The notes under the pieces were generated by a model, which saw only the letters and a program-made list of their open reading frames with translations, was not told where the DNA came from and made no database searches. A stretch of DNA of 64,000 nucleotides from Simmondsia chinensis. Lineage: Eukaryota > Streptophyta > Magnoliopsida > Caryophyllales > Simmondsiaceae. Location of the stretch: NCBI GenBank assembly GCA_018398585.1, contig JAGTTD010000006.1, positions 6,734,501 to 6,798,500 of the forward strand. The letters run 5' to 3'. Both the position numbers and the translations under genes were made by a program. This document shows positions 50,445-60,700 of the stretch, in pieces (the first letter of the stretch is position 1; every line of letters begins with the position of its first letter).

Positions 50445-50636
50445 AACCGCGTTTACTAAACGCGTTTAAATTTCAATAAAACCGGATAAAACAATACGGT
50501 TTATATCAGTGAAAACCGCGTTTACTAAACGCGGTTTATATAAGTGAAAACCGCGTTTACTAAACGCGGTTATATAAGTGAAAACCGCGTTTACTAAACG
50601 CGGTTTATATCTAAACCGCGTTTACAAAACGCGGTT
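50445..50636. repeat. Palindrome array, class A (five 23-bp units)
   Basis: Units at 50445-50467, 50514-50536, 50549-50571, 50583-50605 and 50614-50636. Each has arms AACCGCGTTTA and TAAACGCGGTT around one C; the first and last are slightly mutated. Spacers are AT-rich ('tatataagtgaa'). Confidence 0.92.
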
Positions 50637-50958
50637 TAATGTCAGCAATCCAAAAGCCCCTTTTTTTTCACTTATACTTAGCATTATGCCGCAATTCTCC
50701 AATTTTTTGTTCGTTTATAGTTTTTATTATGCCGTAATTTATGATGATTATGATATTGATCCCATATCTCTCTTAATGAAGCTCCAACATCATAAGTGGA
50801 GGTCAAATAACTCCAATAATAGTACTTGAAAGATCTACAGTGTATAAGCAAAAGAAAGGAGAAGGCGAACGACGTGACTGGTGGTGGGTTAACGAGAAAG
50901 AGGCAGAGAGATGCCCAAAGCAGCGGATAGAGCACGCGTGAATTAGGTAAACCTTGTA

Positions 50959-51117
50959 AACCGGGTCATAAAGACGCGGTTATAACAACATAAAACCGCG
51001 TCCTTAAGACGCGTTTTTGTTTAGCATAAACCGCGTCTTTAAGACGCGGTTTACTTAATTTAACCGCGTCTTTAAGACGCGGTTTAATATATATAACCGC
51101 GTCTTTAAGACGCGGTT
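50959..51117. repeat. Palindrome array, class B (five 23-bp units)
   Basis: Units at 50959-50981, 50994-51016, 51029-51051, 51062-51084 and 51095-51117. Arms AACCGCGTCTT and AAGACGCGGTT surround one T; the first two are mutated. The outer eight bases of each arm equal class A, the inner three differ. Confidence 0.92.
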
Positions 51118-51572
51118 TATGTTAATATTAAACGCTATTTTTGGACACGGTTTATCAAAGCCGCGTTTAGTAAACGCGGTTCAACAGTAGATTTGGAAAT
51201 ATTTTTTTTCAGCATTATTTTTTTATTTTTTTTATTTTTTAGCATTATTTTGGGAACCGACTCCTTAAAAACAACTTTAGAACTCTAAATACAAAAATAA
51301 AATCACAAACACAACTTCCATTCTTTTAAATCAACAATATCTGAAAATTTTTCAGTCATAAATTCCCAACACAAAAATACAGGTAAAGAAGAAATTCACA
51401 TTACAAACAACAAAGTGATAACAAATGCCTCGTCAAATTCAAGAACAACCTCCAAACAATATAGGCATTCAAGCTTCACAACAAAGAACAAATTTTCTGT
51501 ATGAGTTTGTAATCTATACAACAGACAGCAAGAGAGAGAAATGACGATGACAAAGAATAAGAAAGTGAATTC

Positions 51573-51707
51573 TTACTGTTTAGCCGATGCAGCTGCTTTA
51601 CAGACGGGGCATGCGTTCTTCTGGGTAAGCCATTGCTTTATGCATTGAATGTGATAAGAGTGCCCACATTCGAGCTTTCCCATCTCGTCCTCTTCTTCAT
51701 ATTCCTC
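51573..51707 (-). CDS. RING gene last exon
   Basis: Acceptor ATACAG; encodes EEYEEEDEMGKLECGHSYHI and ends AAASAKQ, stop at 51573-51575. It holds six of the eight zinc ligands. Confidence 0.88.
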   Translation of the reverse strand, partial: EEYEEEDEMGKLECGHSYHIQCIKQWLTQKNACPVCKAAASAKQ

Positions 51708-54700
51708 CTGTATGTTCTCGATCGTTTCAATTATCAATCATGAAACATGGAAAAAGAAAAACAAAAGGGTTTTTTCTATATAAAATCACATTTAAACGTA
51801 GTCGTTGTTCACAAAACCATCACAACTTTTCAATTTTTTATCACCTTCAAAAGTTTATATATTTTCAAACACCTGCTCGACTTCGTTAATATTCTATTTG
51901 GGTTACACGAGTGATTTTGCTTAGGATATATAAAAAACAGGGAAAACACAGTTGCCCATTTTAGCTTAATTGGTAAAGCATGATGCTGTTAAAGTGGTTC
52001 TGTCGGTTAAAATCTTTGTACACACAAGCAAATAATAGGATTTGAACCTGCAGATAGAAACCATATCATGTATCGTTTTACCAGTGAGCTCACACAAACA
52101 TGTGTGTTTATCTCCTCATGTTTTGTATAAGAAAATGTGAAATTACATGTGTAGTCTCAACAGAAAATTAACAATGTTAACGAAGATGGTTGATTGAAAA
52201 AATTTTAACTTTTGAATGTGATTTTCGAAAAATTTGAAAAGTTAAGGTGGCTCGGTGAAAAATGACTATTTTTCAAGATGATTTTTTTGTACAAAAACCC
52301 AAAAGAAAATGGATGGGGAAAAATAATTTAAGTGACAATGAATGGATTTCATTTGAATGTACCTGACATATGCTGCACTTTCTATCGAACTCAACTGGCA
52401 GAAGCGATGATAAGTCGTTTAGTAGAGCTAGTTTGGTTTTCCTGAGGCAGCCACCGATTTGTTCTTCTCTCAGTCCAGTGCTCACATAACCTATTCTATC
52501 ACCGAGCTCAAGCAATTCCTGTTTGCAACGTCGAGGATAAAGGAATAAGTAAATAAAGGCCAGTCTAATGCAAAGAAAGGCCTACAAAGGGTCATATTGT
52601 CTCCACTTTTTTATGGGAAAGGTCAAAGACCTGTGTGGCCAAGCTTCTTTTTTGGGAAAAAGTGCTTGTTCATGAAAAAAAAAACATTTTCCTAGGATTT
52701 AAGTGTGTTCGATCTAGAAATAAAAGTGTTCTTAAATAGAATTAGAAGTTTTTTTAAGGATAAGCAAAAGAAAAAATTAAAAATTTAAGTGCGTTCTGTT
52801 CGGGAAAAAAAGAATTTTTGAAGAAAACAGTTTTTTCACAGTTTGGTCAAACAGGCCCTAAATATGAGACATCAACCTCGCCATTGCCATTGGTAGTCGC
52901 ACAGAAATATCAAGTCCTTCCCATTTTAAAGCGATAGAACACGAGGACTTGCTCAGAGGTCACTTGTTCCAGTACTATTTTTGCGTAAGCACTCTTTAAC
53001 TTCATAAAGTTTTGATGGCATTAAGATTTAGTGTTGGCATCCCATGAGGTCAGCTACGTAAAACCAAGAATCCATGCAACTAAACAAATGAGCATAAGCA
53101 CGAAAGATATGGAAAACTTTAAAAGGACATCTATCTAAGTGGATGATGATGAAATAGGGAAGAATGGAATGAGGATACAAGAAGACTACACTGCACCTCG
53201 TAAGTCATATTATCGACATCAAGTCTCCAGTCCCGATATCGGTCAAGTCCTTCTGAGCCTCTTCCCATCAGTATACCATTTTGGAACATCATAATCTACA
53301 TCCAGTTCAAAGAAATACAAAACGTCAATAAACTTATTACATACATGCTGCCTGAATTATATTCACATTATCTAATTCATTCAATACAGGGCTTGTAAAA
53401 TCAAATATGTGCAGAAAATCTCGAACTAGCCATCACGTCAATAGCCCTTATGCAACATACTCATATAACGGCCTATATAATGCATATATATTACATTATT
53501 TATGGCTGTTAGAGTATACAACTAATCTTGAACATGGTTATCAAAATCGCGAGTCGGATCGTACGATCGTACGATCCCACTATGCCCTACCGACCTGGAT
53601 CGAGTAAAAAATCGTAAGAAAGTAGACTCGCAACGAAATCGTGTAGGATCGGTAGGATCGGGGTAGGATCGCCAATTCTACACCGATTCTACCGAGTCAA
53701 TAATAAAAAATAACATATTTGAGGTCTGACACCGATTCTACACCTGCCGATTCTACTCCGATTCTACCGATTCTACTCTGATTCTACTAATTCTACAGGT
53801 TATTATTTAAATTTATTTTTTTCAGCTTTTTTTTTTTACTTTCCCCTTCCCCTTTCTCATTTTTTCCCCTTCCCTTCTCCTCGCCCTCCTATAACCTAAC
53901 CCTAATCATTCTCTCACATCACACTCTTCACTTATCTTCACCGGCAGCCCTAGCCACCATCGATTGCGGCCGACTGCCCCAGCCACCCACCGAGGTTTGA
54001 CACTGACCCACGGGCCACACACAGACATAGCTCATTTTCTTTTTGATAAATCATTGATTTTTGTTTAATTTCTTATTCTTCTAGCATATTGAGTTACTTG
54101 GGTAATTGTTCTGATTTTTATTTTATTTATTTTCAGCTTATTTTTTTTTTTTTTTTTGGACTTTTTTGATGTTCTTCATTATATATTTGAGGCTTGTAAT
54201 GTAATTTTATTGGATACAAGTTATTATTTTACATATAAAGTAAAATCTTACGATTCTCGATCCGATTCTACGATCCCGATCCTCAGTACCCCTCACCGAT
54301 CCTACGTAGAATCCCGATTCTGACAACCTTGATCTTGACCTTCATCTATTAGTCTAAACTTTTGGGGCAGATGGTTCTTTGATATAGTATCAGAGCCTTG
54401 TTGATCAAAAAGTCATGATTTTGAATCTCAACAAACCCCAATTCAATATTAACATAATTTAAGCACATGGTATGAGACGGCCCTATGCAATATCTACGCT
54501 TCAAGCGCAATGGGCATTTGTGTGAAAGAGAATGTTAGAGTATAAAACTAATATTGGGCCTTCACCTATCCACTTAAGCTTTTGAGACATATGGTTCATT
54601 GATAATGTAAACATAATTATTAGCATTTTAAAACTAATTACAGAAGGGTATCAAAGTTAATAATTGTACGACTTTCATTCATATTTTTGCAAAAATAAGA

Positions 54701-57700
54701 TCCAAAAGAAGATTGTGTTCCCTAAAAACCCACTGCAATCACTGTGATCCATTATGTTAGGGCTGCATACGGTCCGGCTTGGCGATTTATGATTACCAAA
54801 CTGGACCAAACCGTAATTATGGTCCGGTGGCTTCGGTTTATGGTTTTAACCATTACAATAGAAAAAGTGTTAATATAACATAATTTGATCAACCTAAGAC
54901 GATACCAACACGCAAGCACCGGATCCCATTAGAACTCCGAAGTTAAGCATGCTTGGGCAATAGTACCAAGATGGATGACCTCCTGGGAAGTCCCTGTGTT
55001 GCACCCCTCAGGTTAGGGGTTCTTGGAAACAGCCTCCCCTTCATGAGGGGTTCTTGAAAACAGTCTCCCTGAAGGGGGAAAGCTGCGTACATCCACCCTC
55101 TCCTTCCCCCCCACCCCCCCCCCCCCCAAAAAAAAAAAAAACCTACTTAGGCAGGAGCCCTTGGGGCATTGGGAATGTTGCTTTTATAACATAATTTGAT
55201 TAATATTAAAATCATCATTAACTACAAAAACATCCAAAAATACAAAAGCTTTACTTCTCTTCCTAATTCATAATATAAAACATGTTTATAATATATACTA
55301 CATAAACAAAAACTACAAATAATACATAAAATTGGTTTGTTAAATTTAGTAGTAACGTTTTTTGGACAAATCAATAGTAACATTGGACTTGTTAAAATTC
55401 TTGTTAAGTTGTTAATGAAATATTTAGTGGTTCAGTCACAGATTGGATTAAATTGAATCAACGAGTGGATTTTACTTGCATCTAATATGATTCTGGCGTT
55501 AAAAATTACATCATTACCTTAAGTTAAATTTGACCAAATGACTAAATTGACATAATATAAATTATAAAAGGACTAAATTGACAAAATTTAAAGTATAACG
55601 CTTAAGTTGACACAATCAGAAAAGTACAAAGACCTTTAGTGTAAATAACTCTAATTATTTTTATCAGGTTATCAAGTAAATTTTTGTCACTAGCATAACT
55701 TGTTATAATTTGGATGATGTAAATAATCATTGGATTCTTTAATTTATGGTTTTATGGTTTATGGTTTATGTTTTAAGTTTGGTTTTAAACCAAACAACAA
55801 CAACAACAACAGACCCAGTGCCTCAAGGGCTCCCGCATAAGTAGGGTCTGAGAGGGGTGGGATGTACACAGCCTTACCCCTTCGGGGTGTTACCCTAATG
55901 AGAAGCTATTTCCGAGAACCCCTAACCTGAGAAGCATGAAAGCATAAAGCATACAAGCATCAAGGTGTAAGAGCATACACAACGACACATAGCAAGGATA
56001 TAGAGAGTATAAAGCAGCAAATAGACAGAAATGAATAGGCAATAAAACAACAAGGCGACAAACAATAAGAACAATAAACAACCAACATAAGGAAAAAGTG
56101 CGTATAATCAAACATGCATGCATAAAAGCCTCGAGGCACAAGTACTAGCTTAGAAGTGCTCCTAGATCCTAAAACGCTATATCATTTACACATATACTAA
56201 TCCTTAGGTTGAAATAGGTGAGGTCATGTCGAATCGCCTCCATCCAACTCTTCTTTGGCCGGCCTCTCCCCCTCTTCCGTCTGTAATATGGAGTTGTTCG
56301 CATCTTCGGACAGGGGCAATGGTCAGTCTCCTCCTAACATGCGCAAACCACCGCAGACGTTGCTCCCTCAACTTATCCTCGATTGGGGCCATGCCCAATT
56401 TACTTCTGATAACGTCATTTTCGAGCTTATCCTTCTTTGTGCGTCCACACATCCATCTCAACATCCTCATCTCCACCACCTTCAGCTTTTGCGTGTGATG
56501 ATGTTTAATTGGCCAGCACTTCACCCCGTAAGACATAGCCGATCTCACTACCGTCATATAGTATTTTCCCTTTAACTTTAACGGAAACTTCCTATCCCAT
56601 AGTACTCCTATTTGTTGCCATAGCCTTCTTTCTATGACCAACTCCCAAAGCTTCAGAGTGTGGCTCATTAGTTTGATTCCTCTATAGTTGGCACAACTCT
56701 GGATGCCGCCTTTGTTCTAGTAGATAGGAACTAATGTACCCGCCACTCATCAGGCATCTTCTTCCCTTAAAAAATTTAGTTGAATATTTTGGTCAGCCAT
56801 CTGATTCCTTGTTCTCCAGTGCATTTCATGCCTCTATGGGTATTCCATCTGGGCCGACTGCTTTACCCCTGCCCATCTTTTTCAAGGCTTCCCTAACTTC
56901 CTCGGGTCTAATCCACCTGCAGTGGCAATGGGTATAGTGCTCCTCAAATGCTTGTAGTTCTCCTGGGGATATATCTCTATCTCCCTGTTCATTGACCAGA
57001 TCGTTGAAGTAGGATTTCCACCTAGTTTTAATTTGTTGCTCATCCACAAGCACTTGTCCATCCTCCCCTTTTATGCTCTTTACTTGGTACAGGTCTCTAA
57101 TCCTCTTCTCTCTCGCTTTTGCAATTCTATAGAGGTCCCTAACTCCCTCATCAGTATCCAACCTTCTGTAAAAATCCTCGTAGGCTTTGGATTGTGCATC
57201 TCTTATTGCTATCTTTGCTTTCCTTCTTGGCTTGTTTATACTGCAACCTCTTGTCCTCGTCTCCACTTCGATCCCACTCCTTAAAACAGTCTCATTTCAC
57301 CTTAATCTTCTCCTGAACCTCCCTGCAGCACCACCAGGTCTCTCTGTTGTTTGGTTCCCCACCCTTTGACATGCCTAGAACTTCGCGTGCCATACCTCTA
57401 ATCTTTTGGGCCACTTAGTTCCAAATGTGGTTCAAATCCCCCTAAAAATGCCCCCAAGCTCAGCCTCAACTCTTTCCTTAAAGATTTGAAACTTGTCCCC
57501 CTTCAAGTCCCTCCGACGAGTGCGTGCCTGTACTGGTTTCATGGTTCTCTTGCCCCTCTCTCGGCCTTGACATTAGCACATAATACCCTATGCTGTGTTG
57601 AGAAGTCTTCCCCAGGGATAACCTTGCGGTCCCTGCAATCTTTTTTAGCCCTCCTTTTTAGTAGTATGTAGTCAATCTAAGTCTTTACTCCACCACTTCG

Positions 57701-60700
57701 ATACGTGATGATGTGCTCATCACGTTTTCTAAAGAAGGTATTGGCAGCCGTTAAATCATAAGTGACGAGAAAGTCCAAGGAGACCTTAACCTCATCATTC
57801 CTAGTCCCAAAACCAAAGCCTCCATGGTAGGATGTATAGCCGTCTATGGTTGCTCCCACATGCCCATTGAAGCCACCACCAATCACTACTTGTTCGCTCA
57901 AGGTTATGCCTCGCATCATTAAGTCTAAGTCCTCCCAAAATCTAGCCTTCTCCTATTCTGTCTGCCCAATTTGTGGTGCATAGGCACTTATAACGTTCAG
58001 TATTTCCCCATCTGAAACCAACCTGATGCCAATGATCCTATTGCTAATCCTAATCACCCCCACTACTTTGTCCTTGAAGTGGCTATCCATAATAATACCC
58101 ACTCCATTCCTCCCCCTGGCTTTGCCCTCATATCATAGTTTATATCCTAACATATCCCTTGCTTTCGTGCCCACCCATCTAGTCTCTTGAAGGCATAGGA
58201 TGTTGATCTTTCTCTTCATCATCATTTGGGCCACCTCAAAACTCTTCTTCATTAATGTGCCAACATTTAATGTCCCAAATCGCAAGCTTCCCTCAACGAG
58301 TTAACTAGTCCGCCCCCTCCCCAACCCCTTTGAAGATGGCCTCAAGTTTCGAGCTCCAAAACTAGAAGAGTTCATAAACTAAACTGTCAACTAACACAAG
58401 TAAACACACATACAATCACAGAACATAAGGGCATAGTTGACACAGCAATAGCAATAGCAACAATAATCAGGATCACAGAGTTCAAAAGGAGAAAGGGGAA
58501 ATCAAATAATACCCAATGACCCTAGCATAGAGTTACAAGGAGGAGAAATCTGACCTGGGACCAACCGGCTATTGCTTACCTGGTACCGGCCGACTACGAG
58601 CCTTCGAGTGAGGCTGTAGTGACTGCGGTTTTCGGTTAGGCTTGGAGTTGGTAGGGCTAGGGTTGGTTGTGTAATGGGTTAGGGTCAGGTCCTAGGGGTT
58701 CGATTAGGGTTAGGGTTAGGGTTGGAGTTTGGGTCTGGTTGGCATAGGTCAGGTTCGAGGGTTAGGGTTAGGGTTTAGGTTTGCAAGGTCTGGTGGTGCA
58801 CTAGGGCCCCCAGCCAATTAGGGTTAGGGTTAGGGTTCGAGAGAGGAAGAGAGGGGGAGAAAGGGTAGGGTTAGGATTGGGTAGTGGGCTTGGTGGTGAC
58901 GATGCGCGTAGGCCAGCAATAGGGCGTCGCCGTTGTAGGGTCGCCAGTGGTGGTGGGGGAGGTCGTAGGCGAGTAGGCCGACACGAGGGAGAAGAAGCGA
59001 GAGAGAACAGAGGGAGCAGAGAGTCAACAAAGAAAAACCGGGGGAGGACTGGTTTTAAACCAAATCTAAACCGTAAATCCTAATAACCAAAGTTTTCTAA
59101 ACCGAACCATAATTTTTCAAACCATAAACCAAATAAACCAAACCAAACTGTAATTTACGATTTGGTCCGCTTTGAATTACTGTTTAAACTGTTTTTTGTA
59201 CACCCCTACATTACTTAGCATCGACAACACCCACTTTCACAACATCACTGACTTTCAATCAACAACAATTTGATTCGATGATAAGCCCACATAAATGTTA
59301 CATCAGCTAAGGGTAACTAGAGCATATCCAGCACAAGGCTTTCACCAAAATGGGGTAGAAACACAAAGGTTATACATAATGTAGTCTTACCATCAGTACT
59401 ATTAAAGGCAGTTTTTGAGACCCACACATATGATCTTAAGTTCAAATGGATCAGGGTGGTTGTGTCATGTCTCGAATTTTTAGTTTGGATTTAGAAGAGG
59501 TATGGGGTGGAGCGGAGGATTCAAGCCCTTTGGGTAGCAAGGATTTCTTGACATATAATATATTTAGTCAATAAAAAGGGATTTCGAATCTCTTAAGTAG
59601 AGTATTGCTGGAACCTGAGCAGGGGGTGTATAGTTCATAAGGTATAGAGCTGCTCAACCTTCTAGCTATAATTTTCAATGCGTTAAGAAATATCTTTTCT
59701 CCATAGTTTTCAACATGCAAAGACATTTATACAACAACAAAAACAACATACCCAATGCCTCAAGGGCTCCCGCTCGCGCAGGGTCTGGGAGGGGTAAAAT
59801 GTACGCAGTCTTACCCATCAGGGTGAGACCCTGACGGGAGACTGTTTCCAAAGACCCCCAACCTGAAAATCTGACCCAATTTGGGTGAGTGCTTAGTATG
59901 CCCGCAGGTGTACAATCAGTCAACCCAAATGAGGAAGAACAGGAGAAAAGAGAAAGGGAGAACAACAAATAGCAGGCAGGCATATAAGCACATAATCAGA
60001 TAAGTATGTATGCATGTATGTATGTATGTATGTAAGTAGGTAAGTACGTAAGCATGTATGCATGTATGTATGCGCATGTGAACACAGCGTATGAGGCATG
60101 GGAGGAAAAGAGGGAGAGAGATAGGGGGATATAGAGAGCGCGAGAGTGGGAGAAAGATAAAGAGAGAAGATAGAGAGGGAGAGGTAGAATTAGAGAGAGT
60201 GTGTGAGAGGGTGTAGCATGTATCGTAGAGAGTGAAGTGAAAGGTCAAGAGTAAATCCTAGGAGTCCTAAGCGCCCTACACGCACCCGCACTGCGTGTCT
60301 ACATACTAGCCTGAGATAGCCTACTGATGCGTAAATGCTCCTACACAGCTATAATAGATATCCCTAAGCTCAAAATAGGGTCGTCTCTTCACTTAGGTTG
60401 GGATAGGCGAGGTCCTGTCCACTTGTCTTCATGGAGTTCTTCTTTAATTTCTTTGTCTTCAATGAAGGAATAGGTGTCCCTGTAGGTGGACGTTCGCATT
60501 CCAGGTTGCGTTTCTATTCAACTCTTGATTTGCCTGATTCTTCCTCCATGCAAAGACATTTATAAATATGTTTTAATCAATACAATTGATTTTTTATCTC
60601 TTAATCACAAAGTTGCTTCAACCAATGCATGAGATTAGTTTGTTGGACACAGGACTGCTCAACCGTCTACTTATACGGTTGCTTAGGCTCCCCTTGAATG

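Larger units (their letters stand above)
50362..51263. mobile_element. MULE-type element carrying two arrays of short palindromes
   Basis: Inverted ends GAGTCGGTTCCCAAAATAAT extend about 105 bp inward on both sides. Flanks CTTAAAAAC at 50353-50361 and 51264-51272 are an identical 9-bp duplication, as made by Mutator-like transposases. Inside are five class-A palindromes (50445-50636), a spacer of about 320 bp, five class-B palindromes (50959-51117) and one class-A copy in the right arm (51159-51181). No transposase frame. It lies between the 3' ends of two convergent genes. Confidence 0.85.
55795..59049 (-). mobile_element. RTE-type LINE, near full length but internally deleted
   Basis: Flanked by the identical 15-bp duplication TGGTTTTAAACCAAA (55780-55794, 59050-59064). 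On the minus strand: a GC-rich leader with TTAGGG runs (58680-59049), an endonuclease (58330-57560), RT fingers (57266-56700), RT C-terminal part (56668-56204), a 3' UTR and a tail ending in TTG repeats at 55795. Frameshifts and stops throughout. The tail (55795-55925) equals the tail of the 5S SINEs. Confidence 0.88.
54759..59207. mobile_element. hAT-type carrier element split by SINE, MITE and LINE insertions
   Basis: The left end is TAGGGCTGCATACGGTCCGG (54759); the right end reverse-complemented is TAGGGGTGTACAAAAAACAG (to 59207). The arms are rich in 'accaaaccg / cggtttggt'. Flanks CATTATGT and CATTACTT agree at 6 of 8 bases. Removing the nested insertions leaves about 600 bp, a MITE-sized body. 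Coordinates of the ends are good to a few bases. Confidence 0.58.

Noticed and set aside
50445..51117. Regularly spaced repeats that look like a CRISPR array
   Set aside because: This is a plant nuclear genome; the units are palindromes with short AT-rich spacers inside a transposon with terminal repeats, and there are no cas genes.
52027..52092. tRNA gene
   Set aside because: Boxes A and B fit, but no cloverleaf with paired acceptor stem is apparent and it lies inside a TIR repeat.
54897..55011. Functional 5S rRNA gene
   Set aside because: Degenerate, single, joined to a SINE tail and bounded by target duplications; a retroposon head.
58877..59083. Gly/Arg-rich open frame
   Set aside because: Lies antisense in the LINE leader; composition follows the GC-rich repeats.
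59916..60248. 110-codon open frame on the minus strand
   Set aside because: Encoded by ATGT and GAGA simple repeats in a LINE 3' UTR.
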